A stretch of DNA of 34,584 bases from Oceanospirillum multiglobuliferum (lineage in GTDB: Bacteria; Pseudomonadota; Gammaproteobacteria; Pseudomonadales; Halomonadaceae): NCBI RefSeq assembly GCF_900167095.1, contig NZ_FUXG01000029.1, forward strand, positions 1 through 34,584, written 5' to 3'. Positions within the stretch are counted from its first letter, which is position 1. Each line of letters starts with the position of its first letter. Positions 24,562-32,282 of this stretch are shown in pieces. Both the position numbers and the translations under genes were made by a program. The notes beneath the pieces were generated by a model. That model saw only the letters and a list, made by a program, of their open reading frames with translations. It was not told the DNA's origin and ran no database searches.

Positions 24562-24729
24562 CTGGCGATCAATTATTACTCTCAAGGCCAATACCAAAAG
24601 TCTGAAGAACAGATGTTGTTGGCTTTAAAAATTAGGGCAAAGCGTTTAGGTGAAGATCACCCTTATACCCAAAGCAGCCGCCAAAATTTAGCTGCTATAC
24701 AAGTGAAGCTGGCCCAAACGAGACACTGA
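24556..24729 (+). pseudogene. Fragment: C-terminal TPR unit of a kinesin-light-chain-like TPR protein
   Basis: The plus strand reads NNLAINYYSQGQYQKSEEQM, then LLALKIRAKRLGEDHPYTQS, SRQNLAAIQVKLAQTRH and a stop at 24727-24729. The NLA...Y..QG.Y..SE....AL.I....LG.DHP.T..S..NLA pattern is a textbook TPR of the kinesin-light-chain type. There is no start codon or upstream repeats; the frame meets the receiver fragment head-on at about 24556. It is the broken 3' end of a longer gene. Confidence 0.8.
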
Positions 24730-24747
24730 GCACGACCTGATAGGCGG

Positions 24748-24799
24748 GGTGGGTTAAGGGTAAAGTGGCGCAGTGATAGGATAAACGGGCGGCTACGGA
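24748..24799 (+). repeat. 52-bp direct repeat, copy 2
   Basis: Matches 22806-22857 at 49 of 52 bases, same strand, with differences clustered in the second half (after GCAGTGA). Here it is not attached to any NTF2-like gene: it is preceded by TPR debris and followed by AACAGGTCATG. It marks the right edge of the 1.9-kb island. A related AACAGGTCA string also occurs about 40 bases after copy 1. Confidence 0.9.
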
Positions 24800-24837
24800 A
24801 CAGGTCATGTTAAGAATGTGCATGGCCTTTAGGTGCC

Positions 24838-25455
24838 CTAATTGAGCGGGTCTTTAGAGATGATCGCCAGAATATTCTCATACCTTGCATCATCGCCCCA
24901 TAAGTCACATGCATTGTTAATCACCATTGCATGATCGGTAATCGCCTGCAATTGACCCGCAATACGATCATATCGGTAAATATACTCACCAAACTCCAGC
25001 GCGTAACCCAGTTGACGAACCCAAAAATCACGACCCTCACGAGTTTGGCAGGAGTCACTGGCGATAATGCTGTAACGCTCTAACAGATATAGGCGGAAAA
25101 GATCCTCAGCAAAACCAGACGTAACCCTACGGTGCTTAATCACCGCTGTACGCCACAGCATCACCTGAGTCAGTGGTTTGTTGTTAAGGACAACATCTTC
25201 CCATATATGGCATTTTACAAAGTACACAATCTCTTTGGTTGTGTCGCAGAGCAACACTATAGAGAAATGATCTGCGTCATCTACCACTCTAATCAAGCGA
25301 TAGCCGGGAACCAGTGACATTTTTGCTGCACGCGCCACATTCTCCAGCGATGCTCTGGAAGTGAAATCAGCATAACTCTCAGCGTTGGTGGCCTGATCAT
25401 TCAGCCAGCCAAAATCATGATCGATTTTGCTTTGATTCACATAATTACGTGGCAT
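24838..25455 (-). CDS. Hypothetical protein, possibly of phage origin
   Basis: 205 residues with AGGAA just before the ATG. No domain is recognised with confidence. Visible features: an RLIRVVDDADHFSIVLLCDT strand pair, then IVYFVKCHIWEDVVLNNKPL and TQVMLWR, and IIASDSCQTREGRDFWVRQL followed by GYALEFGEYIYRYD. The last block (SD..QT..G..FW....) recalls uncharacterised phage-encoded proteins with a GNAT-like look, from memory only. There is no signal peptide or membrane segment. Its stop lies 38 bases right of repeat copy 2, so it is the first gene beyond the island. Base composition is close to the host's. Confidence 0.6.
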   Translation of the reverse strand: MPRNYVNQSKIDHDFGWLNDQATNAESYADFTSRASLENVARAAKMSLVPGYRLIRVVDDADHFSIVLLCDTTKEIVYFVKCHIWEDVVLNNKPLTQVMLWRTAVIKHRRVTSGFAEDLFRLYLLERYSIIASDSCQTREGRDFWVRQLGYALEFGEYIYRYDRIAGQLQAITDHAMVINNACDLWGDDARYENILAIISKDPLN

Positions 25456-25735
25456 GGGGTTCCTGTGTATTGTGTCTGTAATGCCGATGTTGTCTGGGTT
25501 TCAACGATTATCACACACTCCAAATGTCTACTCCAGTGTCTATATGCTCCTGCGAGTCGCAGGGTATTCAGAAGAGATGGGTAATCCTCCCATTATTAGC
25601 TCGGTTGAGTGGAGGGAGGCGTCAAACTGCTAACAATCAAGTTGAAATGCGGCTATAGAACCGATGCGTCAATTGGTCACACGGCAGCAGAGGGCTTTTT
25701 CGCTACACTGCCCCGAAATAAAATTGGGGCGCATT

Positions 25736-26203
25736 ATGTCTGCCAATCAAATGAAATTTTTATGGGGTTTAACCCTTATCGCCTTGTTGGTGATGGTGCT
25801 TTATTTAGGCAGCCACCTACGGGCATTAATGTCGGTCGATCAGTCGGTTATACCCGGCTGTGTGATTGTAGACGGGCAGTGCACTATTCAGCTGGATACG
25901 GGATTGTCGATTCGTATGTCGGTATCTCCTTGGCCTGTTTTGGCGTTGCAGCCCGTACAGTTTGAGGTGCTGGCAGATGATTTACAGCTTAAGGCCGCCT
26001 CATTGGCATTGACCGGACGCAATATGTATATGGGGATACATCAATACAGTTTGCAGCCTAGCATTGATCAAAAAACACTCAGCGTTACGGGCACTATTAG
26101 TGTCTGTACCGAACGTGTAATGCCTTGGCGTGGGCGTATTGATTTAGAGACTGCGACGGGTAAACAGCAAATTTGGTTTGATTTTGATGTCATTCAGCTT
26201 TAA
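25736..26203 (+). CDS. Membrane-anchored protein upstream of SCO
   Basis: 155 residues from the ATG at 25736 (a later ATG at 25751 is possible). One N-terminal membrane helix (about 8-24, FLWGLTLIALLVMVLYLGS) is followed by a mostly beta-strand domain, presumably periplasmic, with two close cysteines in PGCVIVDGQCTIQLD and a third in ISVCTERVMPWRGRIDLETA. It is 49 bases before a SCO gene and two genes before PCuAC, both copper-delivery proteins for cytochrome oxidase. The context suggests a helper in the same process. No named family is recognised. Confidence 0.7.
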   Translation: MSANQMKFLWGLTLIALLVMVLYLGSHLRALMSVDQSVIPGCVIVDGQCTIQLDTGLSIRMSVSPWPVLALQPVQFEVLADDLQLKAASLALTGRNMYMGIHQYSLQPSIDQKTLSVTGTISVCTERVMPWRGRIDLETATGKQQIWFDFDVIQL

Positions 26204-26252
26204 TAAGGTCGATTCTTGTGACGCTTAACTTTCAAAATTAAAAGGCCATTTG

Positions 26253-26861
26253 ATGTTTAAACAATTTCAGAAACATTTTCTTAAAGCACTGATGATGCTG
26301 GTGCCTGTTGTGGCGCTGGTTACAGGTATGGAAGCATTCCAAAACTGGCAACAAAAGCAACAAGCTGAACAGATCCAGAGCAACATAGGTGGTGATTTCA
26401 CCTTGCAATCAGCCGATGGCGATTATCAGCTAAGTGCTCATCCCGATAAGCTAGCGGTGATCTATTTTGGTTATACACAGTGCCCTGACATCTGCCCAAC
26501 ATCCTTGTCGGTGCTGGCACATGCTTTTAAACAGCTTAGTGATGATGAATTGAAGCGCTTTCAGGGCATTTTTATCAGTGTTGACCCAGAACGTGACTCA
26601 GTGCAGCACCTGAAAGAATACAGCAAGTTTTTTCACGACAATATTATTGGCTTGACCAGCACACCAGAGCAGATTTTAGCACTGTCGCGCCAGTATGGTG
26701 CTTTCTACCAAAAGGTTAAGTTAGAAGGCAGTGCGATGGGCTACTCCGTTGATCACACCTCGGTGTTTTATATCGTCAATAGTGATGGAAAAGTGTTAGC
26801 AACGGTGCCGCATTCTGGTGATCCGGCTCAGATTCTAGCGGCACTGAAACAGCAGCTCTAG
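26253..26861 (+). CDS. SCO1/SenC family copper chaperone for cytochrome oxidase
   Basis: 202 residues from the ATG at 26253; the TTG just before it is ignored. An N-terminal membrane anchor (about 10-28) precedes a thioredoxin-fold periplasmic domain. The copper site is intact: C77 and C81 in GYTQCPDICPTSLS and the distal histidine in YSVDHTSVFYI. FISVDPERDSVQHLKEYSKF is also typical. SCO proteins insert copper into, or reduce cysteines of, the CuA site of cytochrome c oxidase. PCuAC is 44 bases downstream, so the two likely form one transfer chain. Confidence 0.93.
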   Translation: MFKQFQKHFLKALMMLVPVVALVTGMEAFQNWQQKQQAEQIQSNIGGDFTLQSADGDYQLSAHPDKLAVIYFGYTQCPDICPTSLSVLAHAFKQLSDDELKRFQGIFISVDPERDSVQHLKEYSKFFHDNIIGLTSTPEQILALSRQYGAFYQKVKLEGSAMGYSVDHTSVFYIVNSDGKVLATVPHSGDPAQILAALKQQL

Positions 26862-26905
26862 CCATGCTAAGTGATGCTTTACTTACTCAATAGAAAGGAA
26901 ATCCC

Positions 26906-27349
26906 ATGAAAAAATGGTTTATTAGTTTTGTACTGGCGTTAGTGGCGCCATTGGCCTTGGCTGCTAGCAGTGTAGATGTCATAAAACCTTACGCTAGAGC
27001 AGTACCTCCGGGACAAGAAAATTCAGCTATGTTTATGATGCTGAAAAACAAATCTGCGCGCCCAGTTAGCCTGATTAGTGCACAAAGTTCAGCAGCAGAT
27101 GTTGTAGAGTTGCATACGCACACTATGGCGAATGGTGTGATGCAGATGCGCCAAGTGTCTGAGATTAATATTCCAGCTAACAACCATGTCAGTCTACAGC
27201 CGGGTAGTTTTCATATCATGTTGATTGGCTTGAAGAAGCAGCTGAAAGAAGGCGATAAAGTCAGCGTAAAACTGCATTTCAGTAGTGGTGAAATGGCGAT
27301 TGTTGAGATGCCAGTGAAAGCGGTTCAAATGATGAAAATGAAGCACTAA
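26906..27349 (+). CDS. Periplasmic copper chaperone PCu(A)C
   Basis: 147 residues. It has a clear Sec signal (MKKWFISFVLALVAPLALA, cleavage likely after ALA). The mature cupredoxin-like domain carries the copper ligands in order: H in VELHTHTM, M in GVMQMRQ, then H and M in GSFHIML about 30 residues on, the H-M...H-M layout of PCuAC. It binds Cu(I) and hands it to SCO or to the CuA site. AGGAA precedes the start. The tail is rich in methionine and histidine (MMKMKH), which may add copper binding. Last gene of the group, followed by a strong hairpin. Confidence 0.92.
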   Translation: MKKWFISFVLALVAPLALAASSVDVIKPYARAVPPGQENSAMFMMLKNKSARPVSLISAQSSAADVVELHTHTMANGVMQMRQVSEINIPANNHVSLQPGSFHIMLIGLKKQLKEGDKVSVKLHFSSGEMAIVEMPVKAVQMMKMKH

Positions 27350-27369
27350 CCTTTTAGGTTAGGGTGAAA

Positions 27370-27402
27370 AGCAAAGCGCCCGACAAGTTCGGGCGCTTTG
27401 CT
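27370..27402. terminator. Bidirectional terminator between PCuAC gene and glnK
   Basis: AGCAAAGCGCCCGA (27370-27383) pairs perfectly with TCGGGCGCTTTGCT (27389-27402) over a 5-base loop, between convergent genes. The minus-strand side is followed by TTTTC, the plus-strand side by GTGTG. Confidence 0.85.
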
Positions 27403-27421
27403 GTGTGTCGCGGGTGAGCGT

Positions 27422-27829
<408 letters not shown>

Positions 27830-27944
27830 CTATTAAGTGGCAGGTTTTGCAAAGTGATAGCTGAGATTAACAACAGCGTTTGCAAGGGTGCACACTCATC
27901 CATTGGTTTAATTCTGTGTATAGCATACTTCGATTACTCAGAAT

Positions 27945-27968
27945 AAAAAAGGGCACCCGAGAGTGCCC
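27945..27968 (-). terminator. Terminator after amtB
   Basis: GGGCAC (27951-27956) pairs with GTGCCC (27963-27968) and is followed on the minus strand by six Ts and ATT. It separates the glnK-amtB transcript from the second P-II gene downstream. Confidence 0.85.
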
Positions 27969-28034
27969 AACTGTTTGAGGATTGCTCCTCTCATTTTCTC
28001 AATCGCAATTTCTAGTTATTCATAAGTGATTCAA

Positions 28035-29279
28035 TTACTTGTTGGTGAACTCTGGGTAAGCTTCCAGGCCACATTCTGCAATATCAACACCCTCATATTC
28101 TTCTTCAGCTGATACGCGGATACCGACTAACGCTTTCAGTACACCCCATACCACTAAGCTTGCAACAAACACCCAACCGAAGATTGACACGATACCCAGA
28201 AGCTGCGCTGCCAAAGTTGCATCACCGTTGCTTAAAGGCACTGCCAACAGACCCCAGATACCTACAACACCGTGTACAGAGATTGCACCCACTGGGTCAT
28301 CAATGCGTAGTTTGTCTAAGGTGACAATCGCAAACACCACCAGTAAACCACCCACAGCACCAATCATGGTTGAAGCAAAAGCAGTAGGTGATAGTGGGTC
28401 AGCCGTGATGGCAACCAAGCCTGCTAGCGCACCGTTCAATACCATAGTTAAGTCTGCTTTGCGGAACCACAGGCGAGCCAGAATCAGAGCTGCAATCGCA
28501 CCACCTGCTGCACCTGCGTTAGTGTTCACGAACACTTGTGCAACTGCGTTTGCTTCACCAACGTCAGACAGTTTCAGTTCAGAACCACCGTTGAAGCCGA
28601 ACCAACCCATCCACAGAATGAAAGTACCCAGAGTTGCCAGAGGCATATTGCTGCCTGGGATCGCATTCACTTGACCGTTAGGGCCATATTTGCCTTTACG
28701 AGCACCTAGCATCAACACACCTGCTAAAGCAGCCGCTGCACCAGCCATGTGAACGATACCTGAGCCTGCGAAATCAGAGAAACCTGCTTCGCTTAGGAAA
28801 CCACCACCCCAAGTCCAGTAGCCTGATACTGGGTAGATGAAGCCAGTCATCACAACCGAGAACGCTAGGAAAGCCCACAGCTTCATACGCTCAGCCACCG
28901 CACCTGATACGATAGACATAGAGGTCGCCACGAACACCACTTGGAAGAAGAAGTCTGAACGGGCTGAGTAGTAAGGTGCATCCTCACCGCCTGCTAATAC
29001 GGCTTCAGTGGTGTGTTCATCACCAATTAAGAAGCCTAGGCTTGGCAGAATGCCACCCGCTTCGCTGCTGTACATCAAGTGGTAGCCCACCAACAGGTAC
29101 ATGGTACAAGCGATGGCATAAAGCGCGATGTTTTTGGTTAAAATTTCAGTGGTGTTCTTAGCGCGTACTAAACCCGCTTCTAGCATGGCGAAACCAGCCG
29201 CCATCCACATTACCAATGCACCACAAATCAGGAAATAAAAGGTGTCAAGCGCGTACTTGACTTGTACTAAATCTTCCAT
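28035..29279 (-). CDS. amtB: Ammonium transporter
   Basis: 414 residues from the ATG at 29279 (GGAGG eight bases upstream); the upstream ATG at 29300 has no ribosome site. Eleven or so membrane helices. The conserved pore histidines are in SGIVHMAGAAAALAG and ISVHGVVGIWG, and the family WGGGFLSEAGFSDFAGSG loop is present. There is no extra signal-peptide-like leader. The C-terminal cytosolic tail ends EEEYEGVDIAECGLEAYPEF, the tail that P-II proteins bind to shut the channel. It is 36 bases downstream of a P-II gene, the normal glnK-amtB operon. Confidence 0.96.
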   Translation of the reverse strand: MEDLVQVKYALDTFYFLICGALVMWMAAGFAMLEAGLVRAKNTTEILTKNIALYAIACTMYLLVGYHLMYSSEAGGILPSLGFLIGDEHTTEAVLAGGEDAPYYSARSDFFFQVVFVATSMSIVSGAVAERMKLWAFLAFSVVMTGFIYPVSGYWTWGGGFLSEAGFSDFAGSGIVHMAGAAAALAGVLMLGARKGKYGPNGQVNAIPGSNMPLATLGTFILWMGWFGFNGGSELKLSDVGEANAVAQVFVNTNAGAAGGAIAALILARLWFRKADLTMVLNGALAGLVAITADPLSPTAFASTMIGAVGGLLVVFAIVTLDKLRIDDPVGAISVHGVVGIWGLLAVPLSNGDATLAAQLLGIVSIFGWVFVASLVVWGVLKALVGIRVSAEEEYEGVDIAECGLEAYPEFTNK

Positions 29280-29315
29280 AGGAAGGCCCTCCAGAGGCAT
29301 AAGATAGTGTTCGGC

Positions 29316-29690
<375 letters not shown>

Positions 29691-29767
29691 TTAGATCTGT
29701 TGATTAAGTCCTTAAACTGAGCGGCTTTTAGCGGTGCATTACCTTTCAGCCAACTTGTCTTAGATTT

Positions 29768-29783
29768 TGCATAGGCTGTGCCA
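29768..29783 (-). promoter_or_regulatory. Sigma-54 promoter of the glnK-amtB operon
   Basis: Read on the minus strand: TGGCAC-AGCCT-ATGCA, against the consensus TGGCAC-N5-TTGCA. The -24 GG and -12 GC are both present with exact spacing. It lies about 115 bases before the glnK ATG, with NtrC-like sites 105-150 bases further up. Confidence 0.85.
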
Positions 29784-29886
29784 ACAAGGAAAAACTCTTA
29801 TATTTCATGTTGTTACATTTGAATTGTCTTTTTCGCTTGTGCGGAAAACATCAAAGATGAAAAGCTGCTGCACCGAATGAAATCTA

Positions 29887-29933
29887 TGCACCAACTTTGT
29901 GCTCAGTTTTGGTGCATTAAAAATGCACCAAAA
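29887..29933. promoter_or_regulatory. NtrC-like enhancer sites
   Basis: TGCACCAACTTTGTGCT (29887-29903) fits the NtrC form GCACC-N5-GGTGC with one mismatch. Next to it, TTTTGGTGCAT (29907-29917) and ATGCACCAAAA (29923-29933) are perfect mirror arms of 11 bases. A further lone GCACC is at 29870-29874. Placement 105-165 bases upstream of the sigma-54 promoter is typical for enhancer binding. Confidence 0.7.
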
Positions 29934-30062
29934 CAGAACAGTGTCAAAAGCAGCGTGCAAATAGAGCAGAGATTAGAAAAAGTGATACCATGTTTTAATA
30001 ACAAACCCTCTTTTTAGTTAAAATCAGCACGGCCAAAACCGCTGCATCTAACAGGTAGTCCC

Positions 30063-30323
30063 ATGTTAAAAAGTGAAATGATCTCTGAATTTACCCGTCA
30101 AATAAGCGACAAACTCTCAGGCGCGGGTTTACCGGGTGAAGCAGAAATGAAAAGCCAAGTGCAGCGTGTAGCTGAGTCTGTATTCAGCAAATTGAACTTA
30201 GTCACCCGTGAAGAGTTTGATATTCAAAACGAAGTGTTGCTCAGAACTCGCAGTAAAGTTGAGTCGTTAGAACAACAAGTAAAAGCACTTGAAGAGATTG
30301 TGAAAACCCTCAGCGAGCAATAA
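30063..30323 (+). CDS. ubiK: Ubiquinone biosynthesis accessory factor UbiK
   Basis: 86 residues, BMFP family (formerly YqiC). UbiK binds UbiJ and lipids and aids the late, soluble ubiquinone-synthesis complex under aerobic growth. The amphipathic N-terminal half is followed by LVTREEFDIQNEVLLRTRSK and a trimeric coiled coil (VESLEQQVKALEEIVKTLSE). It stands upstream of comM, a common placement in this group. It links functionally to the ubiH-ubiI genes at 4.9-7.6 kb. Confidence 0.88.
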   Translation: MLKSEMISEFTRQISDKLSGAGLPGEAEMKSQVQRVAESVFSKLNLVTREEFDIQNEVLLRTRSKVESLEQQVKALEEIVKTLSEQ

Positions 30324-30370
30324 GCTCAAGGGACTCAACGCAGGGATATAGATTAAAACAAGGAGGTTTT

Positions 30371-31888
30371 ATGAGCTTAGCCGTAGTGTACAGCCGAGCG
30401 GCTGTGGGTATTGATGCCCCAGAAGTGCGAATTGAAGTCCACATGAGCAATGGCCTACCTGGCCTTGCCATCGTGGGTATGCCAGAAATGGCGGTGCGTG
30501 AAAGCAAAGACCGTGTACGTAGCGCACTCATTAACGCAGGCTTTGAGTATCCGCAGCGGCGTATCACCGTTAACTTAGCCCCTGCTGACCTACCCAAAGA
30601 GGGTGGTCGTTATGATCTTGCCATCGCCTTAGGCGTCTTGGCCGCCTCAGGCCAAATTCCCAGAGAAGCCCTATTAGATTACGAGTGTTACGGTGAGCTT
30701 TCGCTCTCCGCTGAATTGCGACCAGTCACGGGTATATTGCCGGCAGCGTTGGCCTGTGCTCGCGCCCAGCGTAAAATGCTAGTGCCTGCGCTCAATGCCA
30801 ATGAAGCTGCATTGCCTGAGCAAAATGAAGTTTACAGTGCGCAACATCTGCTAGATGTCACCGCAGCTCTGCATGGTCATCAAGCCCTGCCTTTAGTGCA
30901 GCTGAATGCAACACAGCTGAAAAGCCATAGGCCGCCTACCCTTGACCTTATGGATGTTAAAGGTCAGTTCCAAGCACGTAGAGCCTTAGAGATTGCCGCC
31001 GCAGGTCAGCATCACCTGTTATTAGTGGGGCCGCCGGGTACAGGTAAAACCCTACTATCCAGTCGATTAGGGGGCATCTTACCGCCCATGACCGAACAAG
31101 AAGCCTTAGAGGTGATGGCGTTGGCGTCCATTTCAGGGCGCTTTGATCTTGATCACTGGGGGCAACGCCCCTTCCGAAGCCCGCATCACACCGCTTCAGG
31201 CGTGGCACTTGTTGGCGGAGGTTCGCGCCCGAAACCCGGTGAGATCAGTTTGGCGCACAACGGTATCCTCTTTTTAGACGAGTTGCCCGAATATGATCGC
31301 CGTGTTTTAGAGGTGCTGCGTGAACCGCTAGAATCTGGAGAGATTCACATCTCCCGTGCCACCCAACAAGTCCATTACCCCGCACAATTTCAATTGGTGG
31401 CCGCGATGAATCCTTGTCCTTGCGGTTATTTTGGCGACAACCTGCGCCAGTGCCGTTGTAATCCAAAGCAGGTACGCAGTTATCAAAGTCGGCTCTCAGG
31501 GCCGTTATTGGACCGCATTGACCTACAAGTTGCCGTCACTAGCCTACCGCCCGAACAGTTGGCCAGTCGCCAAGCAGGGGAGTCGAGCCAGCAAGTGCAA
31601 GAACGAGTATGTCGCGCCCGCGAGCGTCAAATAGCACGCTGCGGCAAAGCCAATGCCCAGCTCACAGGGCGAGAGTTGGATCAACTGGTGCAGCTAGAAG
31701 ACAGCGCCAGCCAGTTGTTACAGCAAGCGATGCAGCAGTTGGGATTATCACCGCGCAGCTATCATCGCATCTTAAAAGTGGCACGCACCATTGCGGATTT
31801 GGCGAATGAAGAGCAAGTGGGGATTAGTGCCGTATCAGAAGCGTTAGGGCTTCGGCAGCTCGACCGCTATATACAGCAGTTGGGGTGA
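30371..31888 (+). CDS. comM: YifB / ComM family Mg-chelatase-like AAA ATPase
   Basis: 505 residues with a strong AAGGAGG site. An N-terminal LonC-like domain (AAVGIDAPEVRIEVHMSNGL, then PGLAIVGMPEMAVRESKDRV) precedes an AAA domain from about 205, with Walker A GPPGTGKTLLSSRLGG and Walker B NGILFLDELPEYDR. A zinc-ribbon-like NPCPCGYFGDNLRQCRCNP follows, then a C-terminal Mg-chelatase helical domain. ComM is a hexameric helicase promoting branch migration when foreign DNA is integrated during natural transformation. A good terminator follows the stop. Confidence 0.95.
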   Translation: MSLAVVYSRAAVGIDAPEVRIEVHMSNGLPGLAIVGMPEMAVRESKDRVRSALINAGFEYPQRRITVNLAPADLPKEGGRYDLAIALGVLAASGQIPREALLDYECYGELSLSAELRPVTGILPAALACARAQRKMLVPALNANEAALPEQNEVYSAQHLLDVTAALHGHQALPLVQLNATQLKSHRPPTLDLMDVKGQFQARRALEIAAAGQHHLLLVGPPGTGKTLLSSRLGGILPPMTEQEALEVMALASISGRFDLDHWGQRPFRSPHHTASGVALVGGGSRPKPGEISLAHNGILFLDELPEYDRRVLEVLREPLESGEIHISRATQQVHYPAQFQLVAAMNPCPCGYFGDNLRQCRCNPKQVRSYQSRLSGPLLDRIDLQVAVTSLPPEQLASRQAGESSQQVQERVCRARERQIARCGKANAQLTGRELDQLVQLEDSASQLLQQAMQQLGLSPRSYHRILKVARTIADLANEEQVGISAVSEALGLRQLDRYIQQLG

Positions 31889-31936
31889 TAGCAGGAGGTT
31901 AGTATAGGGGGCTTTCGTTGTGTTGCTCTGCATAAA

Positions 31937-31972
31937 AACTAAAAGGCCTCTCTCACGAAAGGCCTTTTAGTT
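31937..31972 (+). terminator. Terminator after comM
   Basis: A 13-bp perfect stem, AACTAAAAGGCCT (31937-31949) with AGGCCTTTTAGTT (31960-31972), over a 10-base loop, 48 bases past the stop. The stem ends in a T-rich run, so it should terminate in the plus direction and possibly in both. Confidence 0.85.
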
Positions 31973-31979
31973 AAAATCA

Positions 31980-32279
31980 TTGCAGCTTGGATCTCTTAGG
32001 TCTGGCCGGAGCGAAAGCAAAAAAGATATTGGCCCAAGTGCCTACATTTCGAAGTATAGGGACATCAGGAACGGCATGCAACCTCATAATATCCAACAAA
32101 CCCATCAAGATATTTCGCTGGCAAGGTTGTCTAGCTATCAGAATGTTTGGATTAAGGTTGTTGAGCGATAAGTTGGAGGTGTCTTAAATAGAAGCTATTT
32201 TTTTGTTGTAAAGCTATACTAGATGCTTATTAATAGATTGTTTTAAAAAATATTAGGTCAAGATGGCAGATGGAATTGA
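31980..32279 (+). other. 300-base leader before drt3a; candidate site of a DRT3-associated ncRNA
   Basis: No convincing protein gene. Short frames are open on both strands but none has a ribosome site or a recognised product. The first 200 bases are mid-range in composition and contain small fold elements: GAGCGAAAGC with a GAAA tetraloop, CAACC and GGTTG arms, GGCC boxes near 32006 and 32030. The last 100 bases are A+T-rich, with a TATACT box at 32215-32220 as a possible -10. DRT3 systems have been reported with a non-coding RNA near the RT genes, so this is the place to look; no published ncRNA motif was recognised. Confidence 0.3.
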
Positions 32280-32282
32280 TTG

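Noticed and set aside
22806-24799. Reading the 52-bp repeats as integron attC sites
   Set aside because: No paired RYYYAAC / GTTRRRY core sites or long imperfect stem. The repeats are direct and include coding sequence, which fits duplicated attachment sites better.
25609-25965. 118-codon plus-strand frame overlapping the gene upstream of SCO
   Set aside because: A shadow in another frame. The overlapping frame has a membrane helix, a start and correct spacing to SCO.
27841-27900. TGGCAGGTTTTGCA-like string near 27838, considered as a sigma-54 promoter for the first glnK
   Set aside because: Wrong strand for glnK and two bases short between the GG and GC elements.
31980-32187. Short plus-strand frames and a 65-codon minus-strand frame (ending PARPKRSKLQ) between comM and drt3a
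   Set aside because: Three mutually overlapping open frames, none with a ribosome site or recognised motif. Their co-occurrence suggests composition or a structured RNA, not coding.
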